Of a stretch of 64,000 nucleotides of DNA, positions 16,028 to 24,712 are shown one piece after another. The translations under genes and the position numbers were made by a program. Source of the stretch: Arthrobacter sp. MA-N2 (GTDB taxonomy: Bacteria; Actinomycetota; Actinomycetes; Actinomycetales; Micrococcaceae). Every line of letters begins with the position of its first letter. Positions within the stretch are counted from its first letter, which is position 1. Location of the stretch: NCBI RefSeq assembly GCF_000517125.1, contig NZ_KI912156.1, positions 64,290 through 128,289 on the forward strand, in the 5' to 3' direction. The notes under the pieces are model-generated. The model was not told where the DNA came from and made no database searches. It saw only the letters and a program-made list of their open reading frames with translations.

Positions 16028-17584
16028 ATGGCGACCGTACGCAGAGGATTACCCCGCACCCGCGGCGGCGAAGCCTGGCCACCCGCAGGGACGGTTGCCG
16101 TCATTGCGGAGGACACGCTCTCCGGTGAACCTGGGAAGGGATCACAGGATTCGGGCAATCGGGGCGAAACGCCACCAGGTCTAAATACCATTTCGTCTCC
16201 GGTCAGCGTCTCCGGAACTGCCAACTCCGTGCGCCGGGGCCTACCCCGGGTCCCGGGCGGGGATCCATGGCCTCCCGCCGGATCTACCATGGCAGTGACT
16301 TCCCCCGTCCACGCCCAACACGAGTCCACGCAGCCGTTTGAAAGTGCCCACTCCGACGGTGCCGCTGCCATCGCCGAACGCGCGCCGAGTGCCCAGGCAT
16401 TAATCGTTGACGACGCCGACCCGTCGCTGGCAGCGTCGGTGCAGGAGGCGTCGGACAAATCCGGTTCCGCTCTGCGCCGGGGCCTTCCGCGCGTCGCTGG
16501 GGGAGAGGCATGGCCTCCTCCTGGAACGGCAGCCGCCAAGCAGGTCAACGCAGCTCCTGGGGCTTCGGAGGTCTCAGCGGCCGGAGCCGTGGCTGAGGTG
16601 GACCCGATCACTGTTCCTACCCCCGCCGCGCGTCCCGATGCCTCCACCTCGCAACTGCCCGCCAGGGCGGGAAAGGCCAAGGGGCGCATCACGGCTCAGC
16701 CCGACGCGAAGCGCCGCCCGAGCCGGGCGCAGATGCTTTGCGCCATCGGATTCGGCGTGGTCGCGGTTTCGGCCGTGTTCCTTGCCAGAGCGGTGCTGAG
16801 CCTGCAGGCCATGCAGGACTTCCTGACCCGGTTCCCAGGCGAGTACGCCACTCCTGCGCCACCCGGCATTGCGCCGTGGGTAGGGTGGCAGCACTTCTTC
16901 AACATGTTCCTAATGGTCCTGATCATCCGCTCTGGCCTCGGCGTACGCCATCAGAAACGTCCCGAGGCTTACTGGAATTCGCGTAACGGGAAGACCAAGA
17001 TCAGCCTGACGCTCTGGCTGCACCAGACCCTCGACATACTCTGGCTGGCGAACGGCGTGGTCTTCGTGGTGCTTCTGTTCCTCACCGGGCACTGGGCGCG
17101 GCTCATACCGACCAGCTGGGAGGTCTTCCCGAACGCGCTCTCGGCTGCGTTGCAGTACCTATCGTTTGACTGGCCGGTTGAGAACGGATGGAACAACTAC
17201 AACAGCCTCCAGCAGCTCGCCTACTTCACCACTGTCTTCCTCGCGGCACCGCTCGCTGCAATTACCGGGTTCAGGATGTCGGGCCTGTGGCCAAAGCGCG
17301 CGCAGCGGTTAACCAAGGCATACCGCGTCGAGTGGGCGCGGGCCGTTCACTACCCCGTGATGCTGTACTTCGTCGCCTTCATTGTCGTGCACGTCGCTCT
17401 GGTGGTGCTCACAGGGCTCCTACGCAACCTCAACCATATGTACGCATCACAGGACACTGCTGGCTGGCTCGGATTCTGGATCTTCCTCGGATCGATCGTG
17501 ATGATCGCAGCCGGCTGGGTTCTCGCCCGCACCTCGCTGCTCTCTCCTGTCGCCGGTCTCTTCGGCAAGGTGTCTTCGCGATAG
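16028..17584 (+). CDS. Cytochrome b/b6-type membrane protein with three RRGLPRxxGGxxWPPxG motifs
   Basis: A 518-residue protein in two parts. Residues 1-230 are a low-complexity, Ala/Ser/Pro-rich cytosolic-type tail holding three spaced copies of RRGLPRxxGGxxWPPxG, beginning at residues 5, 69 and 150. Residues 235-515 hold about six membrane helices of a b561/formate-dehydrogenase-gamma kind. Candidate haem ligands are His in WVGWQHFFNM, LWLHQTLDILW, ARAVHYPVML and AFIVVHVALVV. The gene follows etfA by 3 bp, so it most likely carries electrons from ETF into the quinone pool (inference). The repeated motif may dock a partner or cofactor; I know of no established role. No signal peptide is seen. 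Confidence 0.82.
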   Translation: MATVRRGLPRTRGGEAWPPAGTVAVIAEDTLSGEPGKGSQDSGNRGETPPGLNTISSPVSVSGTANSVRRGLPRVPGGDPWPPAGSTMAVTSPVHAQHESTQPFESAHSDGAAAIAERAPSAQALIVDDADPSLAASVQEASDKSGSALRRGLPRVAGGEAWPPPGTAAAKQVNAAPGASEVSAAGAVAEVDPITVPTPAARPDASTSQLPARAGKAKGRITAQPDAKRRPSRAQMLCAIGFGVVAVSAVFLARAVLSLQAMQDFLTRFPGEYATPAPPGIAPWVGWQHFFNMFLMVLIIRSGLGVRHQKRPEAYWNSRNGKTKISLTLWLHQTLDILWLANGVVFVVLLFLTGHWARLIPTSWEVFPNALSAALQYLSFDWPVENGWNNYNSLQQLAYFTTVFLAAPLAAITGFRMSGLWPKRAQRLTKAYRVEWARAVHYPVMLYFVAFIVVHVALVVLTGLLRNLNHMYASQDTAGWLGFWIFLGSIVMIAAGWVLARTSLLSPVAGLFGKVSSR

Positions 17585-17589
17585 CGGCC

Positions 17590-18290
17590 TAGGAGGCTGC
17601 TGGTTTGGTCGCCTCGGCCGGACTGCTCTTTTGGCAGGGGATTAGGACTGGTCTTATGCAGGAACGCGAAGATGCCCGCAACGCGGGTATCTGGATGTGG
17701 AGGCGCAGGCCGGAGAGTTGTTGGCTCCGGGCAGTGTCTTCACATTTCTGGCCAAGTCCTCGTGCAGGACGAGTTTCCCTTCCTGAACTGAGCCATTGCA
17801 CCGGGCCCGGAGCGAGCAGGTGGCGCCGCGCGCCCCGGCCTTTGGCGGTGACCTGCGGGTAAGCCAGTTCGGGGAGGTCGCTGTGCCGGTTGCTTCGTCG
17901 ATGGTGAAGTCATCGAGAATGAACCCGCCCTCGATGGCCGGACGCAGTGGCCAGGGTTTGATGACTGGGATGTGAGCGGTCAGGGCGAGTGCTGCCAGCA
18001 TCTCCCCGGAACCATGGGCTGAATCCGCGCGAACCTGGCTCCTGCTGCTGATGACCTTGTGAGAGTTGGCAACCAGCCGGGCAACGAGTACGCAGCCTTC
18101 CAACGCAGGTCGTAGGTCAGGGCCTCGCGGTTGCCCGGTCCGAGACTGCCTGCAGGACTTGAAGCACCAGCACCGAGCTGATTACCGATGCGGGAACCGA
18201 CGGACGGCCCTGCCGCGAGGGAACAGATCCTCCAACATCGAATCCGGGAACGGTCGCTCCTGTTCTGATACCTCGGCTGCAAAGTCTGGC
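17590..18290 (-). pseudogene. IS1182-family transposase remnant
   Basis: On the minus strand, pieces of an IS1182-type transposase appear in different frames. An N-terminal piece contains REALTYDLRWKAA (about 18050-18135). A core piece contains DSAHGSGEMLAALALTAHIP, then IKPWPLRPAIEGGFILDDFT and LVLHEDLARNVKTLPG. Frameshifts and missing segments separate them, so the gene is dead. It fills the stretch between the cytochrome b gene and the GntR regulator; no other gene is seen there. Confidence 0.75.
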
Positions 18291-18324
18291 AACTAAAGAA
18301 AGGGGGTATCGGAATGGTCTCAGG

Positions 18325-19134
18325 CTAAGAAATCTTTGTTAGTTCGTCCGACAAGCGTCCGCTTGAGTTCGACCTGCCAATTGGGAGAGGTACTTCCTTG
18401 CTGTTGCCGTTCGCAACGGCGTGGTCGCGTAGATAATTCAAATGTGCTTGCATCGCTTCCGCAGCCGCCGCCGGATCCTGAGCCTGGATTGCGCGATAAA
18501 GCTGGATATGATGCGCGACCGACTGCTTCCCCAATGCCTCATCCGTATGAACGAAAGCGAGTGGTCGCGCTGTGCGATGTAAGGCGGACACAAAGGCGGC
18601 GAGCACACGGTTGCCCGATGCATTCGCGATAACACAATGAAATTGTGCATTTAGCTCGGGAATCTCGGGATCATTATAAGTAGTCCCACTCTCGCGGCCG
18701 ATAATTTCGTGGAGTTCTACGAGATGGTCATCGTTTCTGTGCTGCGCCGCTAGCCGGGCGCTAGGTACTTCCAGCATGTCGCGGAAGTTTGAAACTTCAT
18801 CTGGCGTTACCGATCCTATATCCAGAACACTGATCAGCCGATCAGACACCACCCGCGAGAACGAGTTATGGTCCACGCTTTGCACGAAGAGTCCGCTGGT
18901 CGTTCCAGGCCCCTTAGTCAGCAATCCTGCCTCAACCAAAGATCTCAGAGCCTCCCTAACCGTTGCCCGGCTGACGTTGAAGGACTGCGCCAGGGCATGT
19001 TCGGCCGGCAAACGGTCTCCGTCTCGAAGCGAACCATCGAGAATAGCTTGCTTGATCTGGCTCTCCACTTGCTGGCGGGGTCGTTGCACGGGCATCGCCG
19101 GGAATGGCATCGACGCGGCAGACATATCCGGCAT
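18325..19134 (-). CDS. FadR-subfamily GntR transcriptional regulator (FCD domain)
   Basis: 269 residues. The N-terminal winged helix is QVESQIKQAILDGSLRDGDR, LPAEHALAQSFNVSRATVRE and ALRSLVEAGLLTKG (residues about 18-80). The C-terminal FCD domain carries histidines that normally bind a metal and a carboxylic-acid ligand: LNAQFH, AHHIQLYRAI and MQAHLNYLRD. The usual Asp of DxxFH is Asn here. FCD regulators typically repress catabolic operons until an organic acid or its CoA ester appears. Palindromes matching TnGTnnnACnA lie upstream of this gene, of both halves of the catabolic cluster and of the MHS transporter. Confidence 0.92.
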   Translation of the reverse strand: MPDMSAASMPFPAMPVQRPRQQVESQIKQAILDGSLRDGDRLPAEHALAQSFNVSRATVREALRSLVEAGLLTKGPGTTSGLFVQSVDHNSFSRVVSDRLISVLDIGSVTPDEVSNFRDMLEVPSARLAAQHRNDDHLVELHEIIGRESGTTYNDPEIPELNAQFHCVIANASGNRVLAAFVSALHRTARPLAFVHTDEALGKQSVAHHIQLYRAIQAQDPAAAAEAMQAHLNYLRDHAVANGNSKEVPLPIGRSNSSGRLSDELTKIS

Positions 19135-19166
19135 TATTTCCTCCTATGCGTAAAGCTTTTACCCTA

Positions 19167-19222
19167 TTGTATGACTAGTCCAAGTGGAGCCATAGACCGA
19201 GCAGCTGACCAAAGTCTGACAA
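19167..19222 (-). promoter_or_regulatory. Putative autoregulatory GntR operators
   Basis: TTGTATGACTA at 19167-19177 fits TnGTnnnACnA exactly, and AAGTCTGACAA at 19212-19222 has one mismatch but preserves the GTCTGACAA core seen upstream of the catabolic operon. They lie 33 and 78 bp upstream of the regulator start. Confidence 0.5.
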
Positions 19223-19780
19223 GAAGGCGCATTCGCCTTCCTTCTTTGCATCAGAAGGCTTCTCCCGTCCAATTTGCGTCCCAGGCCAGCCCTGGATGGA
19301 GCAACGGAGCAGACGCAAATCCGCGCGGCTCAGGATTCCCGGTTCAAGCTCCTCCGCGCTGCGGCCTCGTTAGATTCCAGGCGCCGCGGGAATCGCTTCG
19401 ATGTGGGTGAAGCCGATCCGCCGGTTTTTCGAGGCGCATGAGGCAAGACTAGAGCGATGGAGGATACGCCCGGTTTTGCGCGGGCCATCGCCCGTGTCGC
19501 ACTGGCACCCCACAATGTGGTCCCTGTTCATTTGCGCCGGCTGACATCCACGCCCCACTCTTATGGCGCTATCTCGGATTAATCCTTCCGCCTCTCGACG
19601 CTGCCCGGTCCATTAGCGCTCTGTTTCGGCGAAAGAAGCAGGCCGCCGGCTCACGCGGCGACCTCGGTCAAGGTCCACTGCTTTCACTTGTCTGCCTTCG
19701 TACAAAGGTGACCCCAGCGATGAATGAACCTCTGTTTTCCTTGTTTGTATGGAACGGTCACTTTGTTCAATAATGTGACT
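19223..19780. other. Intergenic region with no convincing gene
   Basis: I see no gene with coding character here. A 7-bp stem GAAGGCG-CATT-CGCCTTC followed by CTTCTTT at about 19223-19246 may be a weak terminator. A short minus-strand reading frame (about 19370-19560) ends IGFTHIEAIPAAPGI and looks protein-like, but it lacks a ribosome site and is unassigned; it may be another decayed fragment. Confidence 0.4.
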
Positions 19781-19781
19781 C

Positions 19782-19810
19782 TTGACACTTGTCTGACAAA
19801 GTGGAAGGAT
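19782..19810 (+). promoter_or_regulatory. Promoter with GntR-type operator upstream of the MHS transporter
   Basis: A consensus -35 TTGACA (19782-19787) is followed two bases later by the perfect palindrome TTGTCTGACAA (19789-19799). A poor -10 (AAGGAT) stands at 17-bp spacing. The same order of -35 and operator is seen at 5718-5734. The leader to the transporter ATG is about 390 nt and shows no gene I can support. Confidence 0.6.
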
Positions 19811-20201
19811 GCTGTCGTCCGGCTAAGGATCAATGAGGATGCCAACATGCCAGCTTGCAGACTTTTCGTTCGGTATCGATTTCTTTGGGGGGCACCCTTG
19901 TAGCCAACGTCCAAGGCTCCGAAGGTTCAATACAGTGCAACCAGGTAGCCGAGCAACAACGCGGGGCTCCTGCAGTAATCCATCCGCCCGGCAGACCCGC
20001 AAGCGAGGGCCGGGCCGCCCCGGCTGAGCCAGGGGACCTCTATGCCCGGGTCTTCAGCCAACATCCCGTCCGCTTGGCCAACTGTGGCCTCCCGAAGGCA
20101 AAGGTTCAACTCTGACCCAAGATCGGCCTCAGAGTGAATCGGAATATCGCCCGGGCCTTTGAATGCTTTTTACATCTCTGGATCTTGAAAGGATCACAGC
20201 T

Positions 20202-21569
20202 ATGAGCCCATCGGCAGTATCGACTGTTATCGACCCTCAAGCTAGGCGTCGCGTAATCGCAGCAACCCTTATCGGAAACTTCATGGAGTGGTTCGACTTT
20301 GCCGTCTACGGCTTCGTGGCAACCATCATCGGAGCTACGTTCTTTCCAGCCGGCGATGCCACGAGTCAGCTGCTTGCCTCCCTGGCCGTCTTCGGAGTTG
20401 CTTTCTTTTTCCGTCCCCTGGGCGGGGCAGTTTTCGGCTACATCGGTGACAAGATCGGACGCCGAACCTCCCTTGCGCTGGCCATTATCATCATGAGTGT
20501 TGCCACCGCTCTCATAGGAGTACTTCCGGGGTACGCCGGTATCGGCGTTGCCGCCCCGATTCTGTTGGTTACTATTCGCTGCATCCAAGGACTCTCCGTG
20601 GGTGGTGAATGGACTGGAGCGTCCTCGTTCCTCGTCGAATACGCTCCAGATCGCAAGCGCGGACTTTGGGCCAGCTTGATCGCCGCCACAGCCGCCCTCG
20701 GCATTATCGGAGGCAGCGGGGCCGTCTTTCTACTTTCGAACGTCCTCAGTGTTGAGGACATGAATTCATTTGGGTGGCGAATTCCCTTCCTCCTCGCCCT
20801 GCCTATCGGTCTTGTGGGACTCTTCATGCGAATGAAATTGGAGGACACCCCGGTTTTTCAGGAGATCAAGAGAACGGGGGAACGGGTCAATCCGTTCAAG
20901 CACATCGGCAAAGGCGGAATTCGCAACATACTCATTGCCTTCGCGTTCTCCTCAGCAACCGGCACGGGTTTTTACTTCTTTGCAACGTACTTCGTTAGCT
21001 ACTTGAATGTCACTTTGGATTTTCCTCGCCCTACGGCGATCCTTCTGAGCATGCTAGCGCTGGTGCTGTACGCAATCCTCTGCCCCATAGTTGGAGCGTT
21101 TTCCGACCGTTTCGGCCGCCGCATCAGCTACATCCTAGGATGCGCCGGACTCGCCGTTATGGTCATCCCGGTCTTCCTGATGATGGCGACCAGAAACTTT
21201 GGGCTCGCGTTACTTGGCCTCGGAATCTACGCTGTGTTCGTGTCTGCGCTTGTAGTCATGAGCTCGGTGACCATCGTGGAATTCTTCCCTCCCAAAATCC
21301 GCCTTACCGCCGGTGCTATCGGATACAACCTAGGAGTTGGCCCCGTAGCTGGCATGGGTCCGTTGGTAGCTGCTGCACTGGTCGCCGCCACCGGAAATCC
21401 GCTCTCGCCGGCGTACTACCTGGCAGGCCTCATGGCCGTCGTTGCTCTAGTCCTCCTCAAGTTCCTGCCGGAAACCTACAAGCGTTCTCTGTACGCGGAA
21501 CATGATCAAACGGGACGGCCCTCGGCTATCAGGGGCAGCGAACCACCCGTAGAAGTCGACCATAAGTAA
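20202..21569 (+). CDS. MHS-family (metabolite:H+ symporter) MFS transporter
   Basis: 455 residues with 12 predicted helices. The start at 20202 was chosen over 20163 for its GAAAGGA site. Family motifs are seen: GNFMEWFDFAVYGFVATIIG at the first helix, FFFRPLGGAVFGYIGDKIGR with the MFS A-loop, and the MHS signature RCIQGLSVGGEWTGASSFLV. The fold resembles KgtP, ProP and shikimate-type carriers that import small organic acids or betaines with protons. An upstream palindrome identical to that of the catabolic operon makes it the likely uptake system for the operon's substrate (inference). Confidence 0.9.
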   Translation: MSPSAVSTVIDPQARRRVIAATLIGNFMEWFDFAVYGFVATIIGATFFPAGDATSQLLASLAVFGVAFFFRPLGGAVFGYIGDKIGRRTSLALAIIIMSVATALIGVLPGYAGIGVAAPILLVTIRCIQGLSVGGEWTGASSFLVEYAPDRKRGLWASLIAATAALGIIGGSGAVFLLSNVLSVEDMNSFGWRIPFLLALPIGLVGLFMRMKLEDTPVFQEIKRTGERVNPFKHIGKGGIRNILIAFAFSSATGTGFYFFATYFVSYLNVTLDFPRPTAILLSMLALVLYAILCPIVGAFSDRFGRRISYILGCAGLAVMVIPVFLMMATRNFGLALLGLGIYAVFVSALVVMSSVTIVEFFPPKIRLTAGAIGYNLGVGPVAGMGPLVAAALVAATGNPLSPAYYLAGLMAVVALVLLKFLPETYKRSLYAEHDQTGRPSAIRGSEPPVEVDHK

Positions 21570-21632
21570 TCGTCGAGGGACTTCAGACGACACTGCCGGC
21601 GTCCCGTGCCTCCAAAGGAATGTAAGAAAATC

Positions 21633-21878
21633 ATGCAATTTTTGAATCGCAAAATGTTCAAATCAAAAATTCACCGGGCCACGGTCACGCATGCTGACCT
21701 GCATTACGTTGGTTCCGTCACCGTCGACTTGGACCTGCTGGAGGCTGCGGACATCCTGCCAGGCGAACTTGTTGCGATCGTAGACGTTACCAACGGCGCC
21801 CGCAGTGATCCAGCTGAAGATATCACCCCAACGCTTGTTCGCCCGCCCTTCGCGGTGGCAAAATCGGGGGTGAACTGA
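21633..21878 (+). pseudogene. panD: panD remnant (aspartate 1-decarboxylase) with internal deletion
   Basis: The first part is textbook PanD: KMFKSKIHRATVTHADLHYV, then GSVTVDLDLLEAADILPGEL including the GS self-cleavage site and VAIVDVTNGAR. Where LETYTI and about 60 residues of the barrel should follow, the frame jumps to SDPAEDITPTLVRPPFAVAK, which looks like the extreme C-terminal tail. The product would be 81 residues against a usual 127-140, and it lacks most of the active-site barrel, so it is probably inactive. It is followed 3 bp later by a truncated panB, indicating a relic of a pantothenate-synthesis pair. Confidence 0.8.
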
Positions 21879-21881
21879 GGT

Positions 21882-22112
21882 ATGACCAGGAACAGTAACC
21901 GAAAATCGACGTCGTCCGCGGAAGTTACTGGCCACTACAGCAGCGGCCGCGCCCAATCCACCGCAACGACGCTAACAACCGGCAGAAAGCCGACAGCACG
22001 AATCCGGACCCACTACCTGCAACCGGTCAAGGAACAGGGTGAGCGCTTTGCGATGCTCACAGCTTACGACCCGTACGCGGCCGAGATCTTTGACGAAGCC
22101 GTATCGACGTAC
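21882..22112 (+). pseudogene. panB: panB 5' fragment (ketopantoate hydroxymethyltransferase)
   Basis: After a variable N-terminus, the reading frame shows RIRTHYLQPVKEQGERFAML followed by TAYDPYAAEIFDEA, the start of PanB (normally about 270-290 residues). Homology stops abruptly near 22110, where the DNA changes to an RHS-type fragment on the other strand. Only the first quarter of the enzyme remains. Confidence 0.75.
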
Positions 22113-23085
22113 GCGCCGGCACCCGCTGCGGTCTGGGTGGGCCGCGGGCGAGGCCGATCGGGTTGGTGTAGCGGGTTTGGGCGGTGAACGGGGTGGTCCC
22201 GCTGCTGGGTTGGAGGATGGTTTGGGTGGTGTCGACGCTGTCGCTGGTGATGAAGGCGAGTTTCACGGTCCCGCCGGCGGCGGTGCGCTGGGCGACGGTC
22301 TTCCCTGCGAAACCGTAGGTCTTGGTCGCGGTCTTCACCCCTGCCGGGGTGACATGGGCGGTGATCGAACCGATCGTGACGGTGATGCCGGTTCCGTCGG
22401 TGATCCCGACGAGGATCCCTCCGGCGTCGTAATACCGGGTCCCGGTACTACCGCCGGCCCCTCCTGTTGGCGCCGGCGGGGTACCGCGGCCGCGGACGGG
22501 TTCGGGTTGGCCGGCAGGTTGCTGCTGCCGGTGGTGGTGGCGAGTTTCCCGTCCGAGGTGTAGCCCAGTGTTTCTCTGGCCCGGGCAGGCCACCGGTGAC
22601 GGGGCCGTTGAAATAGCCCATGGTGTCGGCGATGAGCTGCACCGTGCCGGGGAAATCGTTGGTGAAGGAAATCGTCCCGTCAGCCCCGACTGCGGTGATC
22701 GCGAAGTTGGGGATGATTTGCCCGGCCGTGTAGTTCAGGTTCGAAGTGCCCGGTTTCGCGGTCCCGCCCGCGTACGCGGTGATGACGCCGGAGGAGGTGG
22801 AGTTGGCGACCGTGATGTTCATCGCGACCGCTGAAACCGCGGTGGCCGGGAGACCGCCGCGGCCGGTGACCTTGACACTGATCGTCTGTCCCGGTCCGAC
22901 GGGGCCGGACACCCCGCCGGTTCCGTTGCGGGTATCGAGCTGACGGAACTGGTCTGGGCCGAAAACGCCCCGGGCACTGTCGCGGCGCCGCAAAGGAATT
23001 ACCCGGAGGTGTCCGCGATGAGCTGGACCGTGCCGGTGGAGTTGTTCGTGAAGCCGGCCCATACCCAGAACTCAACCACACCTAG
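22113..23085 (-). pseudogene. Fragment of a large secreted repeat/RHS-type protein
   Basis: On the minus strand, two copies of a module ending TGTVQLIADT-GYF are visible (for example GFTNNSTGTVQLIADTSG near 23010-23060 and VGADGTISFTNDFPGTVQLI near 22640-22700, with VKVTGRGGLPATAVSAVAMN in between). An RHS-like C-terminal piece follows, with TRYYDAGGILVGITDGTGIT, GFAGKTVAQRTAAGGTVKL and TRYTNPIGLARGP, ending near 22113. The pieces are in different frames with no common start, so this is a dead internal fragment. It abuts the broken panB. Confidence 0.65.
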
Positions 23086-23120
23086 ATTGCCCCTAAAGAC
23101 ACCTTCAGGAGGACTGAGCC

Positions 23121-24593
23121 TTATTGCAGGGTGGCCGTCAACCGCGCCACGTTGTCCACGTATTTGGCGAGCATCGGCCGGTCCAGCCAATCGTTCAACG
23201 TCAGCTCTTGGCACATGTCCCTGTACGCCGACTCCACCGAACGCATGCTGTCCACCGCCTCGGCACCCAGCAACATCACCGACACCTCCATGTTGAGCGA
23301 GAAGGAGCGCATGTCCATGTTGCTGGAGCCGAGCACCGCCACCTCCTCATCGATCGTGAAGTGCTTCGCGTGCAGCACGTAGGGTGCGCGGTAGAGATAG
23401 ATCCGCACCCCGGCCTCCAGGAGCGCTTCGTAATAGGAGCGCTGTGCGTGGTGGACCAGGAACTGATCGCCCTTCTCGGAGACGAAAAGCTCCACGTCGA
23501 CGCCACGCTGTGCCGCCGTCGTAATGGCGTACAACAGCGAATCGTCGGGCACGAAGTACGGACTGCAAATCGAGATGCGGTGCTGAGCCGAGTAGATCAG
23601 TGTATTGAACAGACGCAGGTTGTTCTCCGTGACAAACCCCGGACCGCTCGGGACCACCTGGGCCGTGATCGTCCCCGCAGTGGCCCTGTCGGAGACCTGC
23701 AACTGGTATTCGAGAGACTCATCGGTCTCGCTCAACCAGTCGGTGGCGAAGACGACGTTGAGGGTGGCAACGATCGGCCCCTCCATACGGACCATGAGTT
23801 CCACCCACTTGCGGCCTGCGCGTCGGTGCTTGGGGTTGTTGTAGGAGGGCTCGATCAGGTTCTGGGACCCGGTGAACGCGATTTCGCCGTCGATCACCAG
23901 GATCTTCCGGTGGTTCCGCAGATCCGGGCGGCGCCACTGGCCGTGGATCGGCAGCAAAGGCAACATGCGGCGCCACTGGATCCCGCCGCGCTTCAGCCTG
24001 CGGACCAGCCGTCGGTAACCGGGGATCCGCAACGTGCCGATGTGATCGAACAGGAGCCGGACGTCGACACCCCGGTCGGCAGCGTTTTCCAACTCAGTGA
24101 GGAGCTCGTCGGTGACCGAATCGCTGCTCATGATGTAAAACTCCGCATTGACGAAGCTCTTGGCCCCCCGAACCGCTTCCGCCATGGCCTTGAGCGATTC
24201 CTCATAGCCGGGGATCAACTCCGCAGAGTTGCCGTCCACCATCGGCAGGGAGCCGAGGCGCCGGTTCAGTTCAGCGGCCGACGTCACCCATTCGGGACCG
24301 GAGTAGGTGCTGACGACGTCGGCGAGCGCCGAAGTGCCGGCACGCACCCGTTCGTTGACTTGCTCCTGCTGTTCACGACGACGGCGGGACAAGCGGAAAT
24401 TGCCGAACAGCAGGAACAGGACGAAGCCCACTGACGGGACGAGGAAGACGGCAAGGAGCCACGCCATGGCCGTGGTGGGACGGCGGTTTCCCGGGATGAC
24501 GCCCAGCAGCACAATGCGCAGGATGATCTCGACAATGGCCCACGCGGTGAGGAGCCAGGTCCACTCCACCCCGAACGGAAAAGGAAACGGCAC
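23121..24593 (-). CDS. cls: Cardiolipin synthase (phospholipase D family)
   Basis: About 490 residues from a GTG at 24593 preceded by GGGGG; an upstream TTG at 24623 would add 10 residues. Two N-terminal membrane helices (TWLLTAWAIVEIILRIVLLG and AMAWLLAVFLVPSVGFVLFL) anchor it. Two HKD motifs follow: NHRKILVIDGEIAFTGSQN near residue 240 and LHAKHFTIDEEVAVLGSSN near residue 420, both HxK(x)4D complete. The enzyme condenses phosphatidylglycerol into cardiolipin. It marks the return to ordinary core genes after the island of fragments. Confidence 0.93.
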   Translation of the reverse strand: MPFPFPFGVEWTWLLTAWAIVEIILRIVLLGVIPGNRRPTTAMAWLLAVFLVPSVGFVLFLLFGNFRLSRRRREQQEQVNERVRAGTSALADVVSTYSGPEWVTSAAELNRRLGSLPMVDGNSAELIPGYEESLKAMAEAVRGAKSFVNAEFYIMSSDSVTDELLTELENAADRGVDVRLLFDHIGTLRIPGYRRLVRRLKRGGIQWRRMLPLLPIHGQWRRPDLRNHRKILVIDGEIAFTGSQNLIEPSYNNPKHRRAGRKWVELMVRMEGPIVATLNVVFATDWLSETDESLEYQLQVSDRATAGTITAQVVPSGPGFVTENNLRLFNTLIYSAQHRISICSPYFVPDDSLLYAITTAAQRGVDVELFVSEKGDQFLVHHAQRSYYEALLEAGVRIYLYRAPYVLHAKHFTIDEEVAVLGSSNMDMRSFSLNMEVSVMLLGAEAVDSMRSVESAYRDMCQELTLNDWLDRPMLAKYVDNVARLTATLQ

Positions 24594-24712
24594 TCGACAA
24601 CCCCCAGTCAAAGAACTAGTCAAAGAAGTAACAGTCAGCCCAGCCTATCTGGCGGACCGCTCCCGACCGCTCGTCCTGACCATCCCGCTGGGGGCCACAC
24701 TAAGCTGGAAGC

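Noticed and set aside
18344..18354. TCGTCCGACAA matching the GntR operator consensus
   Set aside because: It is inside the 3' end of the regulator's coding region with no promoter nearby; probably chance or at most a secondary site.
19855..20115. 86-codon frame in the transporter leader
   Set aside because: No ribosome site, composition not gene-like, and no recognisable family; left as leader/intergenic.
23124..24434. 436-codon plus-strand frame opposite cls
   Set aside because: Antisense shadow of a clear cardiolipin synthase with both HKD motifs on the minus strand.
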